Origin: Marinicella pacifica
GTDB lineage: Bacteria > Pseudomonadota > Gammaproteobacteria > Xanthomonadales > Marinicellaceae
Direction of reading: 5' to 3'
Length of the DNA: 64,000 nt
Assembly (NCBI RefSeq): GCF_014636635.1
Contig: NZ_BMEO01000004.1
Span: 205,169-269,168 of the forward strand
Position 1 is the first letter of the stretch. Every line of letters starts with the position of its first letter. This document shows positions 1 to 7,508 of the stretch, one piece after another. Below the pieces are notes generated by a model. The model searched no databases, was not told the origin of the DNA, and saw only the letters and a list, made by a program, of their open reading frames with translations. The position numbers were made by a program, and so were the translations under genes.

Positions 1-1903
1 AATCTCGTGTGACATGGCTGCTGCCATCCAATGTTATGGCGGTATTCATAACACATAAATGACCACTACAATCCAGGCTGCCTATACCCGGTGTGGTGTC
101 AAAATACCCATAGCTTGGATCAAACCCGCTGATGCTTGAAATCAGTACATTCTTACGATCTAATAACTTTGCAGATCCGTTGTTAGTTCGAACATAATAA
201 TTACCTGCTGGTAGGGCGCTGCTGCTGTAACAAAGATGGTATTGGTTGTTGCCCATATCTAGATAAATATCCGAAGCAATTTCTATATGTTCATTTTGGT
301 CTGAATAAATATGAACACTGAGTTTACTGCTTAAAAATTCATCACCGTTTTGGTATAAGATGGGATTTTGGCTATTATCGTAATAACAACCTTCAATACG
401 AGAACCTTTTTCTAAAGTCACCTCCAGTCCATTTATATCATTGCCATTAACGGTAATCTCGGTTGCGTTGGTAAAATCACATAGCTTTCCCTGACAATCA
501 ATACCATCATGCACAAAACGTTTGTAGTCCATGGTATCTTGTCCTCCGTCAACAAAAGAAGCATAATCAATTTTATTGGCGGCAGAAAGGTAGTAGTTGC
601 CATCAGGAATAGCGGCAAATCCACAGTTTGAGAAAGTCCATTCATTGTTTTGAGGATAGTTAGCGATTAAGAGACCTGCTGATTTAAGCGTTGTACTGTC
701 GATAAGTTCAAAATCCAGATACCCATAACCACTTGAACCGACAGTAATGGGTAGCTGAGTATCTTTATCGATGACATAACCTCTGATTTGAGTTCCCGGT
801 TGTAAATCCGGATAGGCAATTACGGTATCTTGTCCAGCTGTAACAGTCATACCACTAACAGGAAAATTCGATGGTTCAAAATGAGACCCACAACCTATTA
901 CTTGACCATTATGAAATTGACGCATTAAATCAATGCCCTGATTATTGTTGTCATAATTACGACCTAAGAATATAAGATGGTATTGTTCACTCGGCAGCAA
1001 ACCATCTATACGACAAGTACTGTTGGCATCATACCAAGTACAATTTGTATGAATTTGATCTCCTTTTGAATTATGTACATAGACCCGTCGATAAATACTT
1101 GACACGTTTTGTGGCATTGTTGGTGGATTAATAACTAAACTTCCCCCTTTTTGCAAAATAAAATCATTAAGCGTATTCGTTGTATATTCTGCTGGGATAC
1201 AAAAAGCATTCAAATTACATAGGGTGCCATCATGAAAAGTTCGGATATAACTCGGCTTGAATGCTGAAACATGCATTTGTGCATTATTGGGCACCATTGG
1301 AAAACTATATTGACCATTGACATCCGTAACTACTTCTAAATAACCTGACTTAAAAGGCGAGTTTTGCGTTGATTTTAATTGAACGTAAGAAGCTTCAAGG
1401 GCTTGCTGATTTGTATCAGTCACTTCACCGGAATAGATTTTACCCGTACCGGTCATTTGAATATCAGCCAGGGTGGCGGTGAACGTACCGGCACCTAATA
1501 CAATGGTTTCATTACTGACGACAGGCTCTTCATAACAGCCCAGGGCACAGCTCAGGGCTTTGCCACCAGAATCATTCCAGCGATGTGGTACGGCCTGACC
1601 TGATAATACTTCGATGGTTATCGGCTGATTTTCAAAGTCATACCAGCCATAATATTTACCGTACCTGGAAGCAATATTATGACCCGTTGCACCGTAAGGT
1701 ATATGAATGGTGTATTCACCATTCGCGTCTGTAACCGCTGTGTAGTCGTAATAAATATTTTCAAAATTATATCCACCCACCACATAAACCTGAACACCGG
1801 CCATCGGGTTATTACTACCATCACGCACCACACCGCTAAGCGTGGCATCAGCCCAAACGTTAAATGATACCAATACCAATAAAGCAATATATAAATTTTT
1901 CAC
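1..1903 (-). CDS. Secreted multi-domain Ig-like / carboxypeptidase-regulatory-like protein (C-terminus beyond left edge)
   Basis: One reading frame stays open for 634 codons from a GTG at 1903 to the window edge, so this is a 5'-complete, 3'-partial gene. GGAGAG lies at 1909-1914, five bases before the GTG. The N-terminus is a clear signal peptide (basic start, leucine/valine core, VWA-DA cleavage site). The next ~90 residues resemble a carboxypeptidase regulatory-like beta-sandwich ('SGVVRDGSNNPMAGVQVYVV', 'TDANGEYTI'), and a second such unit follows near residue 150. Further on there are repeated Cys-bearing motifs of the type 'HDG..C....C' near residues 221, 470 and 610. No catalytic motif was seen, so an adhesin, scaffold or other surface protein is likely. 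It is divergent from the ECF sigma gene and has one of the shared ECF-like promoters 43 bases upstream. Confidence 0.75.
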   Translation of the reverse strand, partial: MKNLYIALLVLVSFNVWADATLSGVVRDGSNNPMAGVQVYVVGGYNFENIYYDYTAVTDANGEYTIHIPYGATGHNIASRYGKYYGWYDFENQPITIEVLSGQAVPHRWNDSGGKALSCALGCYEEPVVSNETIVLGAGTFTATLADIQMTGTGKIYSGEVTDTNQQALEASYVQLKSTQNSPFKSGYLEVVTDVNGQYSFPMVPNNAQMHVSAFKPSYIRTFHDGTLCNLNAFCIPAEYTTNTLNDFILQKGGSLVINPPTMPQNVSSIYRRVYVHNSKGDQIHTNCTWYDANSTCRIDGLLPSEQYHLIFLGRNYDNNNQGIDLMRQFHNGQVIGCGSHFEPSNFPVSGMTVTAGQDTVIAYPDLQPGTQIRGYVIDKDTQLPITVGSSGYGYLDFELIDSTTLKSAGLLIANYPQNNEWTFSNCGFAAIPDGNYYLSAANKIDYASFVDGGQDTMDYKRFVHDGIDCQGKLCDFTNATEITVNGNDINGLEVTLEKGSRIEGCYYDNSQNPILYQNGDEFLSSKLSVHIYSDQNEHIEIASDIYLDMGNNQYHLCYSSSALPAGNYYVRTNNGSAKLLDRKNVLISSISGFDPSYGYFDTTPGIGSLDCSGHLCVMNTAITLDGSSHVTRD

Positions 1904-1945
1904 TGTAACTCTCCATCTTTTTCTAAAATAAGAAACGTATAGAAT

Positions 1946-1976
1946 TAAAGTATGCCCAACTGACAATTTCTCTCAC
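1946..1976 (-). promoter_or_regulatory. ECF-type promoter of the Ig-like protein gene (site A)
   Basis: Read on the minus strand: GTGAGAGA (1976-1969), 16 bases, then TACTTTA (1952-1946). The geometry is identical to four other sites in the window. A transcript would start near 1939 and leave a leader of about 35 bases before the GTG at 1903. The assignment to the adjacent ECF sigma factor is inference. Confidence 0.6.
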
Positions 1977-2007
1977 TTTAGGCTGAAAAAAATTAATTTT
2001 TGTTGGG

Positions 2008-2038
2008 GTGAGAGGTTTTGGGAGCTTAAATCACTTTT
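2008..2038 (+). promoter_or_regulatory. ECF-type promoter of the sigma/anti-sigma operon (site B)
   Basis: GTGAGAGG (2008-2015), 16 bases, CACTTTT (2032-2038). It sits back to back with site A. The two 8-mers face outward, 31 bases apart, with a 14-bp AT palindrome (1988-2001) between them. The predicted start near 2045 fits translation from ATG 2065 and suggests that the sigma factor drives its own gene. Confidence 0.6.
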
Positions 2039-2064
2039 AAATTGATATGAATAAGGACAAGTGG

Positions 2065-2820
2065 ATGCGGGTTTTGTATTATATTTATCAGAATCAAAAA
2101 ATGAGGGTTTCGGCCTTGGGCTCTGATAAAAATAAAACACCGTTAAATGTAGAACGGGCGGCGGCGTTGGCGCGGCGGATTATGTCCGGAGATGCGCTGG
2201 CGGAGAATGAGTTTGTGCGTTTGAATCACAGCTGGTTGCTGTTTATTATTCGCCGGCATTTTTCGCGTTCTTGTCATCATGAGGATATTTTGCATGATGC
2301 TTTTATGGTGGTGCTGGGTAAATTGCAGCGCAGTAAAATCAAAACCCCTGAGTCGATATTGGTGTATTTGCGTTCTACGGCGATTAATATTGGTTATGAG
2401 TATATGAAGAAAGACAAGAAGTTCTCTTCCGCTGTCAAGCAGGACTTTATCGATTTGATTGCTGATGCACAGGACACGCTGTTATCGCAACTGGTGTGGG
2501 ATGATAAGGTGCATTTTGTGAAACAGGTGATTAACGAATTGGGGCAAGAGCGGGATCAGGATATTTTGCTGCAATTTTATTTCCATCATGTCAGTAAAGT
2601 CCGGATTTGTCAGAATATGGAATTAACGTCTGAGCATTTTGATCGGGTAATTTATCGGGCCAAACAACGTCTCAAAGACCTGATTAATGAAGCAGACAAT
2701 AACAATGACCATGGTAAAGATTCAAAAACAAACACGCGTAAAACCGGTGATAAAAATATTAAAAAACTGTTTCAAAGTATGGTGTTGACCTTGTTTAAAT
2801 GGCAGCGGGGTGTGGCATGA
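2065..2820 (+). CDS. ECF-family RNA polymerase sigma factor
   Basis: About 251 residues with two sigma-70 regions. Region 2 spans roughly residues 40-120 and includes a 'HHEDILHDAFMVVLGKL' core helix like the core-binding helix of ECF factors. Region 4 spans residues 165-215 and ends in a helix-turn-helix followed by 'VIYRAKQRLKDL'. An in-frame ATG at 2047 exists, but AAGGA at 2053-2057 is correctly placed for ATG 2065, and the predicted promoter (site B) would start transcription around 2045. The last ~35 residues are basic and low in complexity. The stop overlaps the next start (ATGA), indicating translational coupling to the putative anti-sigma factor. It probably directs RNA polymerase to the GTGAGAG-type promoters in this region, including its own. 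Confidence 0.85.
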   Translation: MRVLYYIYQNQKMRVSALGSDKNKTPLNVERAAALARRIMSGDALAENEFVRLNHSWLLFIIRRHFSRSCHHEDILHDAFMVVLGKLQRSKIKTPESILVYLRSTAINIGYEYMKKDKKFSSAVKQDFIDLIADAQDTLLSQLVWDDKVHFVKQVINELGQERDQDILLQFYFHHVSKVRICQNMELTSEHFDRVIYRAKQRLKDLINEADNNNDHGKDSKTNTRKTGDKNIKKLFQSMVLTLFKWQRGVA

Positions 2821-3428
2821 GTAAAATGACGCCTGATGAAAAAATGCTGCAAGATTACATCCAGAATAAGCTCTCAGCCGAGCAGACTGAAGCGGTTGAT
2901 TTGTGGCTGGCTGATCACCCACAAGCGCTGCAGGATATGCAATTAGATCTGATGTTCGCACAGGGTCTTGAAGAGATTCAGGCCGATAACCCCACTGATG
3001 ATAGTCAGTGGTTGCATTTACCGGGTTCTTCGTTTTTACAGCGGGTGGGTTTAATCGCTGCGATGGCGGTGGTTTTTGTTTTGGGTGGTTTGACGGTTCA
3101 TTTTCTGGACAAAGACACCGGTCAGTCGATGTCACAACCGGACATTATTATGCTGTCAACCAATCGCGGCATTGAAGATGATGTTAGTTTTAATCACAAT
3201 GAAAATACGGTGATACAAATTCCTGCCGGATATTTATCTGATGATCGTTACACGGTTGAATTGTTACAAAAATCCCAGACCATCTATCAGATTAATGATG
3301 TTACATCTCAAGATGATTTACTAACGGTGTTCGTTCCCAAGGGTTTGTTGGCGGCGGGGCGCTATCAACTGAAAGTGATGAATCTGAGCACGCAAGAAAG
3401 TGAAACGTTTGGTTTAGCGGTTCATTGA
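2817..3428 (+). CDS. Putative membrane-bound anti-sigma factor
   Basis: 203 residues. The first ~60 are an acidic helical cytoplasmic segment with the layout of anti-sigma N-termini ('MLQDYIQNKLSAEQTEAVDLW'-like). One membrane helix follows near residues 73-93 ('GLIAAMAVVFVLGGLTVHFL'). About 110 residues then lie outside as a beta-rich domain. No zinc-binding HxxxCxxC motif is seen, so it is not a classic ZAS protein. The start at 2817 overlaps the sigma-factor stop by 4 bases, with GCGGGG just upstream. Its job is inferred from position, coupling and topology: holding the sigma factor at the membrane and sensing through the periplasmic domain. It could instead be an accessory exported protein of the same regulon. 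Confidence 0.6.
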   Translation: MSKMTPDEKMLQDYIQNKLSAEQTEAVDLWLADHPQALQDMQLDLMFAQGLEEIQADNPTDDSQWLHLPGSSFLQRVGLIAAMAVVFVLGGLTVHFLDKDTGQSMSQPDIIMLSTNRGIEDDVSFNHNENTVIQIPAGYLSDDRYTVELLQKSQTIYQINDVTSQDDLLTVFVPKGLLAAGRYQLKVMNLSTQESETFGLAVH

Positions 3429-3568
3429 TCTTAGTTTTTCCCGCAAAATGATGAGGTTATTGGGTGGCATACAGGGCGTATGTGACCTACATGGATGTGG
3501 GTCTGTCATGTGAGCAGGAGCGGAAATGACCTGCAACAAGAGCAGGAGCGTTCGTTGCCAAGCCCGAT

Positions 3569-3583
3569 AATGACAGTGTCATT
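3569..3583. terminator. Short inverted repeat between convergent genes, possible bidirectional terminator
   Basis: AATGACA-G-TGTCATT is a perfect 7-bp inverted repeat. TTTATT follows on the plus strand and the CHAT gene stop lies immediately beside it. The stem is weak, so termination strength is uncertain. The 3429-3568 spacer also holds two direct copies of AGCAGGAGCG (starting about 3512 and 3540) and otherwise no gene. Confidence 0.35.
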
Positions 3584-6500
3584 TTATTGTTTGATTAAAA
3601 ACCAGCCGGCCCAGTATTTGGGGTGGCGGGTTCGGGGATTTTTAAGCATGGCTTTTTGGGCTGACCAAAAAGCTTGATCAACGGCTTGTTGGTCGCCCAG
3701 AAATTGGTAAAAATAAGCCATAAATCGACTGCTGGCTTGATCGTCCACCTGCCATAAACTGGCCACCACATGCTTTGAGCCGGCTTCTAAAAAAGACTCG
3801 GTTAAGCCACTCAATCCCAAGGCGTCATCGGCTTGGCCAAGACCGGTTTCACAACCACTTAACACCGTTAAATCCAGGTTATTAGGCAACGCCGCAATAT
3901 CCATTACCCTGACATAAGCCGATGATTGTGTTTGACCCTGCGGGGTGTAGGCAGACAAGACCAAAGAGGACAGCCCCGGAATATCCGGATGAAAAAAGGC
4001 ATGGGAAGCCATATGCAACACCCGAAAGGGCTGTAAATCCAGGCTCAAAAAGTGTCTTTTATTGGCGGCAAAACCGCTCAAAGTGGTGGCATTGAATTGA
4101 CGCGCGATGAATTCAGTTTCATGTTGTGTATGAATTAACCTGGGATAGGCATTGATCGCTTCGGTTTCACCGGGTGGGTGTGTCAGGCGTTTATCCTGTG
4201 GCGTATACACCGGATCTGTTACCACCAGTGCCCGAGCCTGTTTGGGTATTCGGTGTGGGCTGCGAGTTACCGCGTCCGGGGTATTTATGCGTTGCACCGC
4301 AGTGCTGGTGACAATCGGTTGTGTCTGCTTGTATCGTGCATCAGGCAACGCACCCAACGGCAATAAGTTTAAGGGTTCATCGGTAATCAGTTGGATGGTT
4401 TTAACGGCTTTGAATCCCGATAAGGGCCCGGTCAGCGTTGCGGCCAATTGTGCCGTGTGTCGATGTTCACGGCTTTGTCCGGTCAATTCCAGTCTCGACA
4501 GGGCAATGCGTTCTTTCAGTTGTTGTTTTGGCGGCAATTGATGGGTGACAAATTGATCATGAGAAATCCACCAGGATAAACCACCGACATCACCCACGGC
4601 ATACACCAACAGTAAGACGTCATCGGATAATTGTTTTTGAATGTCGTGCAATTGGATTGGAGGTTTATCCGCAGGGGGCATGTGCTGATAGGAAAAATCA
4701 ATGCGGGCCTTGAGTTCAATGATGTCGTTTTCGATGCGTTCTTTATCGGCAGATGATAATTGTCGATTTTCAAGGGCTTCGGATTTGTTCTGGATGGCTT
4801 GCAGCCACGCTGTCATTTGCTCGCTGTGCAAAGAAGAGGTGTCCTCTTGCCGGCGTCGTGTGGCTGACTGAAATTGACTGCGCTGATGCATGGTTTCTAA
4901 GAATGCCTGCTGTGATTTACCCAGTTTATGCAAGATAAGGGCGTTCAGTGACCGGGTCTCTTTTAACATCTTTTGGACACTGTCGTTGATTTTGGCATCT
5001 TCTGAGCTGCCAAGATAAAACCGCAGGTTGGTGATCTCTTCATTGATGACTCGCTCAGCTTCGGTGAAATCTTGAGTTAAATAATACGCCTGTGCCAACA
5101 AATTATTGGCCCGACTGAGTAAGCCGGTGTGCCATATTTTTTTGAGGGATTTAATTTCCCGGTTGAGTATCTCTATGGCTTGCACATAATCCCGATTGTC
5201 CATGAGCCACTCAGCCCGGGTAATCTGAATACTGGCTGCCAGGCGCTTATGGGGTGAGTTTTGACTATATCGGACGGCCGGTTCGATGTGGCTGCCTGCT
5301 TTTTGTAAGTTGTCCTGTTGTCGGTAAAGGCTGTATTGGTTTAAATGACTTAAGGCCTTAAATCTTGCATGGTCATGGGTTTCGGCCAGGGCCAGTAATT
5401 CTTGGCTCAAGCGCAACGCCATCGTGTGTTTATTTTGTTTGCCGTAAATGGTGGCCAGTTTGTGCAACGACGCCATGTGACCGACTGGATGATTTTTGGG
5501 GTCTCTTAAGGTAAGGGCTTTTTTAAAATAAATTTCAGCCAATTTCAGCATCCCTAAATTATCATAAAAAATACCCAAATTATGCCGGCACAAGGAAAGC
5601 CAGCGATTATTTCCATTTTGTTCAAATATAGGGCAGGCAGATTCCAATAATTCTTGTGCGTGCTCATAATCACCTTTTTTGAGGTAATGCATGGCCAAAT
5701 TATTTTTCGCTTTGGCCGGTGTTAAACGACCGGAAAGATTTTCTGATAATTGAATATAGGCCAGCCAGATGATTTCGGCTGTTTCCGGATCGCCCAAACC
5801 ATCATAAATCAGGGCCAGGTTATTTAAAGTGGCCGCCGTGTTTTTGTGGTCATCACCCTGATTTATCGCAGTTATAATGTTATGGGTTGTTAAAAACGCT
5901 GTATTCAGTCTCACGCCATTAATTTCTAATGACTGATAGAACAACTTTTTCGCTTCGGTCAACTCACCCAGCTCCCAATTAATCAACCCGGCATTATTCA
6001 CAGCCTGGGCCAATACCAATGAATTTAACTCGTCGGTGTAGGTATTCATTATTTTTTCAAATTGGCTCAGGGCTTCTTCTAATTGCCCCATATGCCAATA
6101 AGTCAAACCCAATGGATTTAAGGCGCGCAATGCTTGTATTGGATGATGTTCTGACCAAATCTCAATCGATTTTTTGAGGGCATCAACGGCCTCTTGCCGG
6201 GCGCCCGTTTCCTTAAGCGCAATACCTTTTTCATACAATGCCAGTCCCAAATAAAACGTGGCCCGGTCTTGTTCAAAGTACTGTTCTGCCGCCAAAAAAT
6301 GGGCGATGGCTTTTGCTGTCCGGTTTGCATGCCCCAGGTATTTTTTAATCCGCAAATCATTGGCAACCGTATAGTTTTCAAGGCCTTTCATAAAATTTGC
6401 AGACTTTCCCTGTAAAGACAGCAAGGACAATTTCACCGTGGTTGAGACTGCGCTCGATTCTAAAGGTTTAACCTGAATATGAGCGTCCGTTGCATTGCCG

Positions 6501-6757
6501 GGAATAAGGATTAAATAATTACCATAGGGCCCCATCCAACTGGCCGAATGAATGTCCTTGTCATTTAAAGTAATACTGCCGAAGGTGTCTAAGTCTTGAT
6601 TTTCGACAACAATAAGCCGATCATAATCCTGCTCGCCGATATGAATAACCGAGTCTTGGGTAACAGAATATATCTTAGTCTCACCCTCACCTAAGAAAAT
6701 ATCTTTCGAAAAAGATGGCAGTGAAACAAACAATAAGAAAATGATTATGTAGGGCAT
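3584..6757 (-). CDS. Secreted TPR-repeat protein with C-terminal CHAT (caspase-like) protease domain
   Basis: About 1057 residues. An N-terminal signal peptide ('IIIFLLFVSLPSFS-KD') is followed by a ~120-residue beta-rich domain. Roughly ten tetratricopeptide repeats come next (residues ~150-600, motifs such as 'LGLTYWHMGQLEEALSQFEKI'), then a helical linker, then a CHAT domain over the last ~350 residues. The CHAT catalytic pair is present: His about 919 in 'HMASHAFF' and Cys about 969 in 'LSGCETGLG', so an active cysteine peptidase is expected. TPR-CHAT architecture is well known; export is indicated by the signal peptide. TTG 6763 and ATG 6757 are both possible starts, and ATG is chosen although neither has a Shine-Dalgarno. 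A strong hairpin ends right before the ATG. It lies in an operon after the 7238 gene and is convergent with the sigma/anti-sigma pair. Confidence 0.85.
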   Translation of the reverse strand: MPYIIIFLLFVSLPSFSKDIFLGEGETKIYSVTQDSVIHIGEQDYDRLIVVENQDLDTFGSITLNDKDIHSASWMGPYGNYLILIPGNATDAHIQVKPLESSAVSTTVKLSLLSLQGKSANFMKGLENYTVANDLRIKKYLGHANRTAKAIAHFLAAEQYFEQDRATFYLGLALYEKGIALKETGARQEAVDALKKSIEIWSEHHPIQALRALNPLGLTYWHMGQLEEALSQFEKIMNTYTDELNSLVLAQAVNNAGLINWELGELTEAKKLFYQSLEINGVRLNTAFLTTHNIITAINQGDDHKNTAATLNNLALIYDGLGDPETAEIIWLAYIQLSENLSGRLTPAKAKNNLAMHYLKKGDYEHAQELLESACPIFEQNGNNRWLSLCRHNLGIFYDNLGMLKLAEIYFKKALTLRDPKNHPVGHMASLHKLATIYGKQNKHTMALRLSQELLALAETHDHARFKALSHLNQYSLYRQQDNLQKAGSHIEPAVRYSQNSPHKRLAASIQITRAEWLMDNRDYVQAIEILNREIKSLKKIWHTGLLSRANNLLAQAYYLTQDFTEAERVINEEITNLRFYLGSSEDAKINDSVQKMLKETRSLNALILHKLGKSQQAFLETMHQRSQFQSATRRRQEDTSSLHSEQMTAWLQAIQNKSEALENRQLSSADKERIENDIIELKARIDFSYQHMPPADKPPIQLHDIQKQLSDDVLLLVYAVGDVGGLSWWISHDQFVTHQLPPKQQLKERIALSRLELTGQSREHRHTAQLAATLTGPLSGFKAVKTIQLITDEPLNLLPLGALPDARYKQTQPIVTSTAVQRINTPDAVTRSPHRIPKQARALVVTDPVYTPQDKRLTHPPGETEAINAYPRLIHTQHETEFIARQFNATTLSGFAANKRHFLSLDLQPFRVLHMASHAFFHPDIPGLSSLVLSAYTPQGQTQSSAYVRVMDIAALPNNLDLTVLSGCETGLGQADDALGLSGLTESFLEAGSKHVVASLWQVDDQASSRFMAYFYQFLGDQQAVDQAFWSAQKAMLKNPRTRHPKYWAGWFLIKQ

Positions 6758-6790
6758 AGACAAGTTATTTTAAATTAAAACAACTTGTCT
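6758..6790 (-). promoter_or_regulatory. Long hairpin abutting the CHAT gene start codon
   Basis: On the minus-strand transcript these 33 bases are self-complementary over 16 positions on each side of the centre: AGACAAGTT pairs with AACTTGTCT, then a G-U pair, then TTTTAA with TTAAAA. The hairpin fills most of the spacer after the upstream gene and ends exactly before ATG 6757. No U-run follows, so it is more likely to control translation or mRNA processing than to terminate transcription. Confidence 0.55.
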
Positions 6791-6803
6791 GGCAAAAAGT
6801 TAA

Positions 6804-7238
6804 TTATTCGCCTGAATTACCGCCTGTGCCGGTTCCATCCTCCTGAAAAGCCTCTTTAGGAGTTATAGAATTAATTGACCTAAAATCATACCTGATGTAA
6901 TGATTGTATTTTTGCCCGTTGTCACCGCCATTTTCTCCAATGTTGTTGGATGGCCTTTCACCATTATTTAATTCTGCAAAATACCACATTTGTTTTTCAT
7001 GGTTGAAACGTTCATGGGGTTCTGGTGTGAACCAGTGTTTATCCGCTTGAGAATATTCTATTAATTCCGCACTGACATGCCACACCGGATTTTTTCCTCT
7101 GGTCTCACTCACATAAACGCTTGCGATACCGGTACCATCTTCAAAATCAACTAAAGTAATGACACCATTTAAATGTTTTATATTGTCTGTTCTGCAAATT
7201 CGATAAGACATGGTTTTGGGTGATTGTGTGTTTGACAT
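6804..7238 (-). CDS. Uncharacterised 144-residue protein, first gene of the CHAT operon
   Basis: No family recognised. ATG 7238 is chosen because AGGAG lies about 7 bases upstream; longer in-frame starts lack one. There is no signal peptide or membrane helix. The first half is predicted beta-rich ('LNGVITLVDFEDGTGIASVYV'), with several Trp/Tyr residues. The C-terminal third is polar, with 'GENGGDNGQ' and a glycine-rich acidic end. It is 46 bases upstream of the TPR-CHAT gene on the same strand and has ECF-type promoter site D in front of it, so the two are probably co-transcribed. It could be a substrate, inhibitor or partner of the CHAT protease; that is guesswork from position only. Confidence 0.6.
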   Translation of the reverse strand: MSNTQSPKTMSYRICRTDNIKHLNGVITLVDFEDGTGIASVYVSETRGKNPVWHVSAELIEYSQADKHWFTPEPHERFNHEKQMWYFAELNNGERPSNNIGENGGDNGQKYNHYIRYDFRSINSITPKEAFQEDGTGTGGNSGE

Positions 7239-7319
7239 AATTTTCTCCTGCTCTTTGTTGTTACTAACCACGAAGCCTCTACTGTTTAATTATAAACCAT
7301 AAAGTTTCGGGTTCTTTAA

Positions 7320-7350
7320 GCAAGTGACTTCACCCAAGCTATTCTCTCAC
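7320..7350 (-). promoter_or_regulatory. ECF-type promoter of the CHAT operon (site D)
   Basis: Minus strand: GTGAGAGA (7350-7343), 16 bases, CACTTGC (7326-7320). The predicted start near 7312 leaves a leader of about 75 bases before ATG 7238. It is back to back with site C, again with 31 bases between the 8-mers. Confidence 0.55.
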
Positions 7351-7381
7351 CCAAAGGTATTATTTAAATAATCATTTTTAA

Positions 7382-7412
7382 GTGAGAGATTTCCTTACCT
7401 CAAACCACTTTA
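7382..7412 (+). promoter_or_regulatory. ECF-type promoter (site C) with start-site hairpin
   Basis: GTGAGAGA (7382-7389), 16 bases, CACTTTA (7406-7412). The site C/D spacer (7351-7381) contains a central 14-bp palindrome, ATTATTTAAATAAT (7359-7372), like the A/B pair. Just downstream, GTACAAA-gacat-TTTGTAC (7418-7436) would form a 5'-end hairpin on the transcript. The nearest downstream ORF starts at 7509 or 7539. Confidence 0.55.
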
Positions 7413-7508
7413 TAGAGGTACAAAGACATTTTGTACATTTACGTCATTTCATCTAAGTATGGGGTATTGCATCGCCAGGGAAGGCGGCATCCTTTGTGGT
7501 ATTAAGAG

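Noticed and set aside
433..1887. Short minus-strand ORFs at 433-645 and 1618-1887
   Set aside because: They lie out of frame inside the 634-codon Ig-like gene, which has a signal peptide, a ribosome site and domain-like sequence; the short ones have none.
3495..3677. Plus-strand ORF between the convergent sigma and CHAT genes
   Set aside because: It runs over direct repeats and into the antisense of the CHAT gene C-terminus, with no ribosome site and no protein-like features.
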